A DNA stretch of 64,000 nucleotides, taken from contig WJXW01000002.1 in the NCBI GenBank assembly GCA_015832175.1, positions 4,092,001-4,156,000 of the forward strand. The letters are read 5' to 3'. This document shows, in pieces, positions 43,972 to 55,479 of the stretch. Position 1 is the first letter of the stretch. Each line of letters starts with the position of its first letter. The notes below the pieces were generated by a model, which worked only from the letters and a program-made list of their open reading frames with translations, did not search any database and was not told the origin of the DNA. The position numbers were made by a program, and so were the translations under genes. This DNA is from Paraphaeosphaeria minitans. Its lineage: Eukaryota > Ascomycota > Dothideomycetes > Pleosporales > Didymosphaeriaceae.

Positions 43972-44825
43972 ACGTCGCTGGTATAGGCAAGGCCAGAGAC
44001 TGAATGTCCTCCCTGGTTTGGCCACTGGTAGCGTCCGGCGCAGGCAACCTTTTTATGCACCGGAGCGTCACTGACACATACTTCTTTGGGGGTTTGAGAT
44101 TCGGGCTTGGAGGTGGATCTTTTGGATGGGATGGATATGGGAAATAAACGGATCCCTGGACGGGCCGTGGACGGGCCGTGGAATATCAATTACAACTAAA
44201 AAATAACCTATTGTATAGAAAATGTCAGTCGATCTGACGGTAATGATCATACCACCACCACCACCATTTACTCTCTTCGATGCTCCAGTGCGAACAGTGG
44301 TGAAGTTTTGGCAGTTCAGATGGCGTCATCCGGATTTCGCCATGTCAGACACAAGGTGCCTCAGAAAAAAAAAAGGCAGCGCCTGAGGTGTCGTCAGCAC
44401 CGCGCTGGATATCCAAACGCGCCTGAACCAAGCTCGGCCAAGTAGCTACCCGCAGCCCTTCCTTGATCATTTGTTCTAGCCACCTTGACAGACTAAACAG
44501 CGAAGCTCCCCTGGTATTCAGCCCAGCTCGACCGGATAGTAGCAAGCCATTACGAGAATTTCTGCGCGACTGTAGCTCCGGTGAGTATGCTTCGAAGGAC
44601 AGAAGGCATCATCCATTCGGTGCTCCGTGCCCTGTCGAGCGTCTCCGATGAACACTCTCAATTTGCTGTTGGAATATTCTTCGTACCCATGAAAAATAAA
44701 CTGTACCTGTACCTAGCAACAATGAGAGCTATATCCACGCCAACGAATCGCCAGCCCCCATGAACAGATAATGCGTCCGGAACATACCCGCGTCATCAAA
44801 TCTTCCAACACAACTTACCCCGCGC
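43972..44825. other. Intergenic between convergent genes
   Basis: About 850 bp between the secreted repeat-protein stop and the receptor-like gene stop. No gene or notable element was seen except a short ACC-triplet run near 44251-44266. Confidence 0.5.
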
Positions 44826-46852
44826 CTAAACACCCACACCCACACCCACACCTCGCACCCCCAGCCCCTTCCCTCCGTCTACCCCCCGATATCCAGCCCC
44901 CAAAAACGCACCTTCAACGTGCACAAAGCTCGCCGGAATCGGCGCACTAATCCTCCCCCTCACCTTGCTCGGCGTTCGCCTCACACCCAACCCACTCTTC
45001 TTCGCTGCATCACCCCTCTCTGCGCCCGCAGCTGCATTTGCGACCCCATCGCTCGGTGGGAGCTGCGGCGGTAAGGGGGCCGAGCGCGACGGCGTATACG
45101 AGTCTGTGAGGGGGGAAGTAGGTTGGATTTGTGAGAGGCGGACGTTGGTCGGGTGGTAAGTCCTTGGGTGCGGTGTAGGTGTTTCTGCACGGCTGCTGGG
45201 TTGGGAGGGTTGGGAGTGCCGCGATGGAGTGTCGAGACGGGCGAGTGTGGGCGGGCTGAGGAGAAAGGATTCGGCGGAATTGAGCTCGAAGGATGGGCGA
45301 TTTTCCAGCGGGCTGAGTTCGGGTTCGGCAGTTGCGGCGTCGAGGGTTGTATTGGTGCTGTGGTGTTTGGACGATGGACTTCTGGTGATGGTGTTGGTGC
45401 GGAAGATGGAGGTGAATTTGTGGGGGGAGAGAGGCTGGTATATGTCGGCGTCCGCGAGGGAGGTGAGTTGCGGGGAGGGCGGGGGGCCGCGATGAAGGGC
45501 GCGGTGATAGAGGGGGCGGAAGAGGGCGAGCCAGGCTTGGAGCATGGCGGTGTGGAAAAGGAGGATGAAGATGGATATGCCCACGAGCTTTTGATCGTTC
45601 GTGTCAGCGGCGATGCGGAGCAATAGATGAGTGTGCGAGATTGTGCTTACAGAGGCCATGATCAACGAGACAAGCACGGCGACTTGATCCACTGTGAAGT
45701 CCTGCACATACTTCCTGCATTCTTGCTTGTCGCCCATGCTTACTATCTGGCAGATGATCCAAGTTTTTACGGCCATGATGTCGTTCGGGTCGTTGAACAC
45801 GCGTCCTAGCTTCCCGTCCTGCGTCCAGAACACAATGAAGAAGCTGATGCTACCGGTGATCACGAACACGCTTACTAGAATGTTGCGCCACTGCAGCAAA
45901 AATAGTTTCCTCACGTTGCACCAGGATTCGGTCTCCCGCTTCGCCTTACTTCTCTCGAAGGAGTCGATTGCCGATTCGCGCCGCACACGCCGCAGAGACC
46001 GGACGTACACGTAGAAGCAGTACCCCGAAGTGAAGGTCTGCAGAAGGAAGGCCAAGCTGGCGAAAATGATGAGCCAGATCCAGAACGTCACGATGGCGTG
46101 CTCATGGTTGGGCAAGCAAGTTTGACCCATGCGGTAACTCAGTCCCGTTGCGGAGAGCACTGCGATTAAGCAGATCAAAGGTATCGCCGTTCCAAACATG
46201 ATGCTGCCCCACATGAACCTCGTTCCCGGATCTTTTTCCCAGAAGATCCGGATATGCAGCCATAGACTCCGGAGGAAGACCCAGACGACGCTTCCCACAC
46301 CGCCGAGGATCACGAGAGAACCTGTCCAAGCGCATGACTGGGATGAGTGCATGTTGTGCGGCGTGATGGCGTCGAAGCACATATCCGGATCGGTTGTTAC
46401 CGGGATAGCGAATGATAGCGAGATGAAAAGGACTGGGAAAAGGAGGCCGACAGAGAGGTAGTGCCGATGTGTTGCTTCCGGGGGAAGAACAGCGAAAGAT
46501 AGCATGAGGAAGAGGCATAGGGTCACAGAGAGGACGGAGAGGTAGTTTGGGATACGGAGATGGTCTTCCCAATCTGCGATACACGTCAACCACTGCTGCG
46601 CGGTTTAAGGGTAGTGTGAGTGTACTTGGTTTGTAGAGCCAGTCCTGGATAGGACACGGGAAGCAACATGTCGTTCCATCTTCGAACGATCCGAGGCCGC
46701 AGTACCGGCCAGCAGCATCTACGAACTGTTAGCATGTATACAGTGGCAATTAAAGCATACATACAGCCACCTGACTTTGAGAACGTTGCCAAGTCAAGCA
46801 AAGGTGCCGTGCAATTAACGTCCGTCTGATTCGCAAACTGCGCCAGCGGCAT
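44826..46852 (-). CDS. Frizzled/Smoothened-like seven-transmembrane protein
   Basis: Four exons: 46765-46852, 46626-46718, 45651-46573 and 44826-45587; 621 residues with a start at 46852 (an in-frame start at 46954 is less likely). The extracellular N-terminus holds cysteines and the block GTTCCFPCPIQDWLYKPNW formed over a splice, which I associate with fungal Frizzled-like receptors. Seven hydrophobic segments follow, for example YLSVLSVTLCLFLMLSFAVL, FPVLFISLSFAIP, SLVILGGVGSVVWVFL, FWIWLIIFASLAFLL and ISIFILLFHTAMLQAWLALF. The 63-bp third intron (45588-45650; GTAAGC, CTGAC, AAAAG) is a multiple of three and stop-free, so it could be retained in predictions. The cytoplasmic tail is Pro/Ser/Thr-rich. 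It is probably a plasma-membrane sensor; the ligand is unknown. Confidence 0.83.
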
Positions 46853-47346
46853 AGTGATGGACTTTTGTAATCTCAGACACAGTGTGGTTGTACAAAATCC
46901 TACCCTGGCATATCTAAGGTGTGATATTAGTGTCCCTGGTCTTTGTTTTGCCATATCGTAAGCCCCGTCGTAGTTTACTGTCTATCCAGCGTGTGGCTGC
47001 GATGCGGAGTGCATGATTCCTTTATTAGGTCAGAGCAAGTGGTGTTCCTACCCGCGGTTGAGCCTCGTGCTAGGTAGCCAAGGTCTAGTGCGGCGGAATG
47101 TGGGGAAGAGAGACAAAGGAGAAGCGAACGCACTAAACGGCGGTATGACCCTAAACAGAGATGGGTAACGTTTGAAGGGGACTGGAATTCCACAGGAGAA
47201 TAGAGAAAACACTACGCCAAGTACTTAGTGTAGGAGTGTCAAAACAGCGTGCAGCGTGTCTTCCAACGATAATCCTACATATGCCATCCCATGACACGGC
47301 TTGGTATCTTATGCTAAACAAACTCTCCTCTCGTCATTAACCCAAA
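46853..47346. other. Intergenic, 5' flank of the 7TM gene and 3' flank of RSC7
   Basis: About 490 bp. No supported gene was found. Confidence 0.5.
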
Positions 47347-48871
47347 TTACACCGGAACGCCTGAAAACCCTATCTTGAGTTTTGGCCTGGCACCGTCAAC
47401 CTTTTCTGCCTGGAATTGTTCCCTCCACCAGGTCTCGTCCTGCTTTGCTTGCACATAGGTTTCGCGTGCTTCTGATGCCATTGACTGGATATCAGCCTCT
47501 TCCAAATCAGGCAATCCGTTGTTTCCGACATCGAGGAAGTCCGCATCTGGTCCTGGCATTCCTAAGCTCGTATATAGGGGCTTTTGAACAAATGTGTCAA
47601 CAACAAAGTAGTGCTTGCGGACAAGCGGAGGCACGTCGCTCTCGTCTTGCGGCACCTCTTCCCATTTCGCGTGAGTCGGCTGTGTGGTCCTCGGATAGGT
47701 CATGAGGTTGGTATGCGGGTCGTAAATGCCTTGATTCAAGTTTGCCCTTCGTAAGGCGGACAGGCTCGCATTGAAGCGGCTTTGAGGAGTTAGCGATGGG
47801 GGCCCTATACCAAATATAGGCTCTCTATTACCTGGAGGAACTCGCGTGCTCGAACTGCCAGTTGGCGGATGTGATATTGACCTTCCGCTTACCAGGCAGT
47901 GGTTTGCCATTCGCTAAGGGTACACTAGGGACTCCAGTGTGATAGACGCTACTGGCACCGTGCCAGGCGACGTACTGGTTTTTGTTGTAGGGTTCGCCGG
48001 GTGGTGGCAGCTTATCGTGTGGTTCCGCTAGCTCGCCTTCCACATCGCCCCTCTCGCGCGCTGCGGTTTCATAGTAATCGTCGACGACCTTCTTGCCTCC
48101 GATGATGATACGCGCCCCGAACTCGCGAAACACTGAGCGAGCTGTGACCACACCGATGGCTCGGCCCTTGTACGAGTGGGGGATTATTTCGCGATCAATC
48201 AGGTCCCGCTTCTCTGTGTCGTCGATGATGATCTTGTAGAGCTGCATGTGCTTGGTGAAGAACAGATAACTGTCTCGAAAACCACAGCATCGCGCTGGCT
48301 CGGTGGACAACATGTAAAGTCTGTCTCCACGACCACTGATTGTGAAGACGCGCACACGATAGTCTCGACCATCTTGTAGATTTCCGAGTTTGTCGACTTT
48401 CTTCTCACCTTCATGGTCCTCGGGTAGATCCACCTCGTCGTTCACCACGTCCATCATTGTGCCCTCCTTGTCGATAGCCACACGCGTTGCCTGTACTGGG
48501 CCGCCCTTGGGACGCCCGCGGAAGCCCCCACCAGCTGGTCGGCCTCGCTTGCGCTTGACGGGAGTACCGGACTGAGAGCCATCGTCGGGTATGACATTCC
48601 AGTCTGACGGGCGATTCTTGGGTGGGCGACCGAGGCGCTTCTTGCGCGGCACTTGCACAACAGGCGTAGCAGAGCGCTCTGATGCTGCCTTTTCTTCCTC
48701 TTCGGATTCTTGCGCAGGCGTGCCGGCGTCCTCTTCATCAGCTGGGGTCTCGGCGCGATCCTCAGCGGCGGCATCGACCACCTCTTCCATTTCGTCGTCG
48801 TCGTCGAAGGTGATTGGTGTCGCGGGCGTGCTGCGACGAGCGGCCGCGCGGGAAGGTCGACTGCGCACCAT
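47347..48871 (-). CDS. RSC7: Chromatin-remodelling complex subunit Rsc7/Swp82 family
   Basis: Two exons, 47832-48871 and 47347-47779 (52-bp intron), 490 residues. The N-terminal 90 residues are acidic and disordered (FDDDDEMEEVVDAAAEDRAE). Two AT-hook-like motifs follow: KKRLGRPPKNRP and KRKRGRPAGGGFRGRPKGG, expected to hold AT-rich DNA in the minor groove. The conserved core matches the Rsc7/Swp82 family: GRDYRVRVFTISGRGDRLYM, CCGFRDSYLFFTKHMQLYK, PHSYKGRAIGVVTARSVFRE and, over the splice, WQFEHASSSSRFNASL. The C-terminus contains GIYDPHTNLMTYPRTTQPTH. In yeast this family gives RSC and SWI/SNF subunits; filamentous fungi usually have one member. Confidence 0.9.
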
Positions 48872-49466
48872 GGTGCCTAATCACTCTTGGTGGGTTAGCG
48901 CAAGTCGTTTGACTGCGATGCGGCTGCAAGGAACGTATAAGTGAGAGATCGCGCAATGGGTGACGGTGACAGTCGAACGGGATGCGCGCGAAGCTAGGAC
49001 CTCAACGCGCCGTTTCTCGAGCTCGGACCACCAAAAGCGAGGTCATCACGTGAGAGCTTCCTTCACCCCGACTTCACAGCTGGATGCACCAGATGCATCA
49101 GGGAGGGTTTTGAAGTAGCTATAGAAAAATTAATTTTGGCCGTTTCCGAATGACTGGCGAATTAATTGACCTGTAATTCAGCAACAAGTGGGCAGTACAT
49201 TCGAGGGAAGGTACGAGCAATGAGTTGAGAAATTGCGACGACATGGTGAAGCTGTAGCTGCTTCAAAGACTATTTACTAGCTTGGGCACCTTCCTCGATA
49301 ATCTTCCGAGCATAACATCGATGTGGAAGCTGCAAACGCAGGTGGTTTGTTGCCAAACACGGGCGGTCCGACACCCAAGAAACCTGCAAGTTTCGGTCAA
49401 TCTGGTGCCCTCTCATCGCCCGGACAAGCCAACACCCGTGGGTTCGAGAGGCACAATTGGCGCAAG
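48872..49466. other. Divergent intergenic region
   Basis: About 600 bp. An open stretch in frame with the downstream gene, without ATG, begins near 49302 and could be extra N-terminal coding sequence (GGPTPKKPASFGQSGALSSP-like). I found no convincing upstream exon or start for it. Confidence 0.45.
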
Positions 49467-51043
49467 ATGACGCTCCACCGTCTCGCGGTCCGGACCAAGA
49501 AGAGTCTCTCCGGACTCTATTCTTTCCAAACGGAGAGCACCCAAGTCTCTTCCAGGTGCTGATTCTCCATCGCAAAACAGAGAATGCTGTTAACAATTAC
49601 AACGGCAGCCCGGGGACTTCGGCCACCAAACAGACCACTCCTCCAAAGGCCGCGTCCACTGCCGTCGAGGAATTCGGTCTCCTGCGAAGCGACGGTGATG
49701 CATCCCCTGGCAGAGACAGCCCCTCAAGACGCCACCGTCTTCTGGGCTCGCTGCGAAGCATGAAGTCTTTACAAACTCTACGTTCAAAACAAAACAGCTC
49801 CAAGAAAAGCGAAGACGAGCCGCCTGCTAGGACCGAAGCACCGCAGACGCCAGTCAAGGAGACTCCCTCCGTCTCCCTCAACTTTGAAGCGTCTCCAGCC
49901 AATGTCCCCATGTTCGGACCTATGACGCGTACTAACTCATGCTCCTCCAGCCTGCGAGTCCACCACTCATCACCCATCACTGTCCCTCTACCGAGTCACG
50001 AAACCACTCCAATATCCTCAGGTACCCCGTCTGGCCTCGGGACTTTTCCGACGGGTACTGTCCCAGACACGCCCGCTCCTTTGCAGATAGTATCCGTACA
50101 GGAAGCCATCATCAGCAACGCTGGGAAGGGAAGTCCCTTTCCGGCTTTTCCAGATGACGATCTCGAAATCGAGCCGCTTCCCACGCCCATGCCCGGTACC
50201 AACCTTCCTCTCGAGGAGATGGCAGCTCCCGGTATCATGATCACGTCACCTTCAGCACCATCCATGCAAGGACACGATGCACTCGGCTATTTCGACAGCC
50301 TCCTTGTCCCCGATGAGAACGACTATGAGCGCACCAAGACTTTGGACACTGAGAGCGGCTTTCCCACCTTTGACGAGATAGGGAATAGTGCAGTGGAGGA
50401 CAGAATCCCGGATTTGGTTGACGCTATCGTGCCGGCTCATGCTACGATCCCAGAGGTTGAGCCAGCTTCTTTCGACCAGTCTTTCCCAGTCGAGCCATTG
50501 GTCGACTCTCTCGCTTCCAGTGCCTCCAAGTCTCCTTGTGGCTCGAACGACTACGGAGATGGCGTTGCATACATCGTATATGACGGCGCTTCCGGAGCGG
50601 AACAGGAGCGGAAACGATGCCCTGGCCATTGGGGTCGCCTGACCAGCCAGTGCTCCGACCATCCGCGGTACGATGGCAAGGGCTATGGTCGTAGGGAGGC
50701 AACCTCGAGCTCTCACTACTGGACTGATAGTACCGAACCTACGAGCACCGACTCAACTGAGTTTACCCAGTACACCAGCCATGAGGAAACGGCTGCTGAA
50801 GACAAGTTGAGGGCCGCAATCGAGGAGCTTGACGCTGCTACGCTCGCTGCTAGGCCACAGTGGCCCGGAGATGATAAGAAGGCCCTGCAGGACATGATTC
50901 GCGCTTACGCACACCTCGGCGAGGGTAGGGATGATGTTAGGCGTGGTGTCTTGCTTGCAGAGGGAGCGGAGTGTATTAGGCAAGAGATCAAGGACGAGGT
51001 TGAGACGTCGATTCGCGTCATGAACAGGAGCCTGGGAGGTTAA
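49467..51043 (+). CDS. Hypothetical disordered Ser/Pro-rich protein
   Basis: Exons 49467-49555 and 49609-51043 give 507 residues. The first exon reads MTLHRLAVRTKKSLSGLYSF and joins in phase to SPGTSATKQTTPPKAAS; the 53-bp intron has a weak GTGCTG donor but a good TTAAC branch point and GGCAG acceptor. Without this splice the long frame has no ATG before 49760. Most of the protein is disordered and Ser/Pro/Thr/Asp-rich, with a basic stretch near the start (RRHRLLGSLRSMKSLQTLRS). The C-terminal 90 residues look helical and ordered (AAEDKLRAAIEELDAATLAA, then DDVRRGVLLAEGAECIRQE). No domain is recognised. The true start may lie further upstream. Confidence 0.55.
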
Positions 51044-51844
51044 TCGAGCAATAGTGAAGGACGTAAGGGTCGAGAAATGGGGTTGGATAATGGCATTGGC
51101 GGTGGTGGTGGTGGTGGTTACGCGGTTTCTTGGTTAGATTCGATATTCTTTCTGAGCGCTTGTGCTTCTTCGGCGTCGGTAGGTACAGCCAAACTAGGGT
51201 GTATTGTCTCTACTGTGCTCGCACGTACAGTGTAACGATTTCATGTGGGCAGTGTATCTTCAGACGCTTTGCCAGGTGGGTAGGTAGGTAGGTGGGTAGG
51301 TAGGTAGGTAGTCGGCCCAGAGCACACCATCCCGGATGTGGCACTGGTCGGCATCGCTCCCGCACACCCTTACCTAGGTAGATAGTATAAGATACCTACC
51401 TACCTACCTACCTGCAACAGATGTTGAGCTCTCCACATGTCAATATGCACAACGGGTATATTCCTCACGGGTGCATGAAACGGGTTGCACACGCGCCCCA
51501 AGTGACATGCCCCGCGCAAAAGTCACGCCACCGTGCAACCCGGTCCGGGTCACGCGTCTTGGGCCGAAGCGAATCGCGCTCCTCTGTGCTCCTGGTCCGC
51601 CGTACCAACGGTGAAACTCGTACGATGCGTGCTGCACACGTCTGGGTGCGCCTTCGAAGAACGCACGACACGCACGGGATCGGACCATGTCTGCGTAGGG
51701 TAGCCTCATGTCCATTGTTATAAAAGTTGCAGTGGTGGTGGTGGTGCGGGCGGCATCTTCCTACGTCCCCTCGCTGCCCCCGCCGCGCGACGACGACGAC
51801 GACGACGACGGCGGTTACGATTACGAAGTACCGAATCACGCTTC
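51044..51844. other. Intergenic with facing TAGG and CCTA arrays
   Basis: About 800 bp. It contains a GGT-triplet run (51103-51118), a TAGG/GGTGGG-type array (51275-51312), a CCTA array (51393-51413) and a CGA-triplet run (51788-51810) just before the next gene. No supported gene was found. Confidence 0.55.
51275..51413. repeat. Facing tetranucleotide arrays (TAGG)n and (CCTA)n
   Basis: About nine TAGG/TGGG units at 51275-51312 and about five CCTA units at 51393-51413 are reverse complements of each other, separated by about 80 bp. They could pair as a long imperfect stem. Confidence 0.8.
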
Positions 51845-53325
51845 ATGATGAGTGCAGGTGCGAACCCTGAGAGGGCATGTGAGGGCGACACGGTGATTCT
51901 GGGCGCGGGCATCATCGGGCTCGCGACGGCGTACTATCTTTCGAGGTCTGGGGGGACGCGGCCGGAGAGCATACACGTTGTCGACTCGAGCGCGGAGCTG
52001 TTCCAGTGCGCGTCGGGGTTTGCGGGCGGGTTCCTGGCAAAGGACTGTAGGGTTCGCTCCTCGACGCAGCGTTTTGGCACGATTGTCTGATTGTTGACGC
52101 AGGGTTCGCGCCGTCGAGTGCTTCGCTTGGTGCTTTGTCGTTTGGGCTTCACCAGGAGCTCGCCGAGGCTCATGATGGACGGAGGACGTGGGGGTATGCG
52201 CCCAGCACGGGGATATCGCTGAGTTCGGTTGAGGATAGCGAGTCTGCTGTTGGTGGGAGTGGAGAGGATTGGCTTGCTGATGGGACGAGTAGGGCACAGG
52301 CGACCAAGTCGGAGAAGAGCGTGGGTGCGAAGGGGCCGGTGTGGTTGAAGATGAAGGAGGGGTTAGAGGTCATTAGTCAGAAGGGAACGGTGGCACAGAT
52401 GTGAGTGGACGGGTGGAATCAGAGATTACGGCTGGGCTAACTCTGTGGCAGAGATCCGCTGAGGTTCTGCCAGTGGCTGCTGGCGAGGTGTTTGGAGAGA
52501 GGGGTGCAGCTGCATCATCCTGTGCGAGCCATATCCGTTTCGAGAGATGCGGAAAGCCAGTTGAGTGGTATCCGAATCAGCAAAAATGGCACAGAGACAG
52601 AGTGTATGTATCGCCCTCTTCTGAATCGGCATCTGCTAACGATCACAGTGCCATGCACACGGCTCGTCATCACCTCTGGCGCCTGGTCCCCGCGCGTCTT
52701 CTCCACCATCTTCCCCAAATCTACAACTCGAATACCCATCTCATCTCTCGCTGGCCACTCCCTCCTCGTGCGCAACCATTACCACTCTCCAGAAAATGCA
52801 GACACCGAAGTCTGCCATGCCCTGTTCGCAACCGACGACGTCGGCTTCTCGCCAGAGCTGTTCTCGCGGGTAGGGGGAGAATTGTATCTTGCGGGTCTGA
52901 ACAGCACTACGATACCTCTACCAGAGCAATCCTCGGATGTCAAAATTAAGGCCGATGCAATTGAGCAGATGAAGAAGTGCGCTGCTGGGATGATAGGGGC
53001 GGTGGATGGGAAGGACATGGAGGTTCTGAGGGAAGCTCTGGTAAGTGTAACACCTTCTCAACTGCCATAGAAGCTTGTATTAACTGTACATCAGTGCTTC
53101 AGACCTGTAACAGCAAGCGGACGCCCACTCGTATGCCGCATCCCAGACGCCAAACTCGGCGGTGGCCTGAAGACTCGCGGCGACGGTGAGGGAGGTGTAT
53201 TTCTTGCAGCCGGCCACGGTGCTTGGGGAATATGCCAGGCACCTGGAACGGGACTGGTGATGGCGGAGCTGATAGAGGGCCGTCCTACCTCGGCAAACAT
53301 CTCTGCGTTGGTGTTGCCATCGTGA
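51845..53325 (+). CDS. FAD-dependent oxidoreductase, TDA3-like (DAO family)
   Basis: Five exons: 51845-52046, 52103-52400, 52452-52603, 52649-53040 and 53095-53325; 424 residues. The dinucleotide-binding motif reads VILGAGIIGLATAYYLSRSG, followed by IHVVDSS with the acidic residue that contacts FAD ribose. Splices restore conserved blocks: FLAKDWFAPSSASLGALSF, then IDPLRFCQWLLARCLERGV, then LPCTRLVITSGAWSPRVF. The C-terminal FAD contact is GGVFLAAGHGAWGICQAPGT. The layout matches the D-amino-acid-oxidase-like family that includes yeast Tda3, linked to endosome-to-Golgi transport. The substrate is unknown. All five exons agree in phase although the long open frames are broken in four places. 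Confidence 0.87.
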
Positions 53326-53856
53326 CCAAGGAACTCACGGTGTTGAGCATCTGGTTGCTTAACGAAGGACCCAAACACATTCTCTCTTCTTGGAAGGGCC
53401 TCGGGTTTTTCAAAAAGGCTTCCTCTGTACTATAGAATTAGGCACATAGATTTTCTTTCCAACTACCAGCCTTGCTGGACATTTTTTTTTTTTTTTAAAA
53501 AAAATCATCCAGTTCGGATCGTCATGCCGCAACACCCACGACACAGCAGCCCACCGCGAGTCCACCCGCGCCCCACCGCGCATCCATACCACCCAGATGT
53601 GGCGCCCAGATCGCGATGTCCGTTTTGCCATCCGCGGTCACTCTCGGGAGCTTTGTGGGTCGTCTTTTTTGCATGCGGTTCTCAAATGTCATAGTGACGT
53701 CAGATCCCATCCACTCGCGACAGGCGCTATAAGAGAGCTCGAAGAAATGCTCAGCAGCAAAGATAAAAACAGTCAATCATCTTCAGACTGTCAATCACCT
53801 CACCAACTTTACCCTTTTCAAAACCTCATATACCAATCTACCCACCTATCATCATC
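53326..53856. other. Intergenic with a T16A8 homopolymer hairpin
   Basis: About 530 bp. A run of about 16 T followed directly by 8 A lies at about 53482-53504. No gene was found. The right side is the leader of the 81-aa gene. Confidence 0.5.
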
Positions 53857-54399
53857 ATGCCTCGCAACGGAGACGGATCCTCGGACAACGGCCCCATCGA
53901 TGCGGGCGAGATCGTGCACGGCGCCTCCGGAGACGTACGCTTCCCCTTCCCTTCCCATTTCCTCCCTTACCCATCCCATCCCATCCCATCCCATCCCATC
54001 CCATCCCATCCCATCCCATCCCATCCCATCCCATCCCATCCCATCCCATCCCATCCCATCCCATCCCATCCCATCCCATCCCATCCCATCCCATCCCATC
54101 CCATCCCATCCCATCCCATCCCATCCCATCCCATCCCATCCCATCCCATCCCATCCCATCCCATCCCATCCCATCCCATCCCATCCCATCCCATCCCGTC
54201 TCCTTGCTTACCAAACCGACCCCTCCAACAGGCCACCCTCCAGCACACGCACAAGGTCGCGCCCGCGCCCGAAGGCGAAAAGGGCGCCGCCATCGCAGGC
54301 TTGAACGCCTCCGGCGGCGGCTCCGCAGGCGCCAGCCAGGGCGCCCACGCTCAGGACGGCAATAAGCCGCCCGTCGTCGACCAGGCTACCAAGTCGTAG
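53857..54399 (+). CDS. Small hydrophilic hypothetical protein (81 aa) with a satellite-filled intron
   Basis: Exons 53857-53934 and 54232-54399 (297-bp intron), 81 residues. The protein starts MPRNGDGSSDNGPIDAGEIV, passes HGASGDATLQHTHKVAPAPE over the junction and ends GNKPPVVDQATKS. It is Gly/Ala/Asp/Asn-rich with no signal, membrane segment or cysteine. Splice signals are GTACGC and CCAACAG, both phase 0. Because the intron is a multiple of three and lacks stops, the whole region is open and an automatic call would add about 99 residues of repeating IPSHP. The real protein is expected to exclude it. I recall short fungal proteins with a similar MPRNGDG start but no known function. Confidence 0.65.
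   Translation: MPRNGDGSSDNGPIDAGEIVHGASGDVRFPFPSHFLPYPSHPIPSHPIPSHPIPSHPIPSHPIPSHPIPSHPIPSHPIPSHPIPSHPIPSHPIPSHPIPSHPIPSHPIPSHPIPSPCLPNRPLQQATLQHTHKVAPAPEGEKGAAIAGLNASGGGSAGASQGAHAQDGNKPPVVDQATKS
53971..54200. repeat. CCATC pentanucleotide satellite, 45 copies
   Basis: 45 perfect CCATC units at 53971-54195 plus one CCGTC. It lies wholly inside the intron of the 81-aa protein gene and makes up about three quarters of it. Confidence 0.97.
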
Positions 54400-55479
54400 A
54401 TGCTGTGACTTGGATCGGTATGTCTGCTGTAGGGCGTGCGTGCAGAACAGGACAGAACAGGGAGTGGAGTGGTATGGTATGGTATGGTATGATATGGCGT
54501 TACGGACATGACGAGCCTTTGTACGCAGCGGCGTGTGCAAGTAAGGCTGGATTATCTCTACTGGAGAGAGAAGGAGAGGAGGATGTGGGGGGGGGGAGAG
54601 GAGGGGAATAGATGACGTAGCGAGTCCAGCTCGCACGCGTGTGGGACCTAGAATCGGACATGCGCGGCGATGTGGATGCATATGCGGATACGATACGAAC
54701 CCGCCATCTACGAATCAATGAAATGAAACAAATCCAAAAGCTTATCCTCATACGACTCCGAGTGACCGACCTCAGCTGCTAGGTACCTATTTTCGTGCCA
54801 TGTTGCGGCGCGTTGCTTACCCACCTGCGCGTGAGCGTTCGTGTGCGGTCGTGCGTGGTGAAGGAAGGAAGGAAAGAAGGAAGGATACGAGGTCATGCTG
54901 ACGCGAGAACGGATGGGACTGCGTCTGACTGAGCAAGCGAATGCGCCCCGAGTAGCCCCACATCAGCTGAGAAGAGCCTGGTGGGCAGGAGGATGCGGAT
55001 GAAGTTTATGGGTATTTTGGGCTGGGTGGAGGCGAGGGACCACGTTACCTGATGTAGACCTGAATAGTGAGACAAAGGAACCACTACGACGCTGTAAAGC
55101 CAGTATGGGGATGGACTGTCAAGTCAGTACGGGCATGGGAGGAAATCACGGCAAAAGTGTCAATATGGGTGATGTGAAGTGTGGTTGATTTGCTATATAT
55201 GAAAGACCCAGCTCTTGGTCCTTTCCAGCTTGTCCATCACGTTCATCGTAACTGTTGTACAGTAGAGCACACGTCAACGCCAGAAGCCCAGAACCCAGAA
55301 CCCGTCATGACCCAACGCTATTCAGTAACCGAAAAAAAACCCTCCTCAATGCCAAAGACTCTTTACGCCGACCGTGTGTTTGTCTAGACCGAAGTGACCG
55401 TGAACGCCTTTTCATGCCGCCCTCTAGGCTGGCTCGCCGCGCGCCCTTGTTTGACCGAGCGACCTTCCCGATGTTAGCA
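54400..55479. other. Intergenic between convergent genes; includes hacA 3' region
   Basis: About 1.1 kb. No gene was found. Short TGGTA repeats (near 54470-54490) and a G-run near 54590 are present. The unspliced hacA reading frame would extend to 55305, so at least 55305-55479 is hacA mRNA. Confidence 0.5.

Noticed and set aside
43204..44025. A 273-codon minus-strand frame
   Set aside because: It is opposite the Ala/Gly/Lys repeat exon; its Ser/Val-rich translation is the complement of GCN/GGN codons.
53597..54304. A 235-codon plus frame and several minus frames through the CCATC satellite
   Set aside because: They translate the pentanucleotide repeat (IPSHP or MGWDG) and ignore the splice signals of the 81-aa gene.
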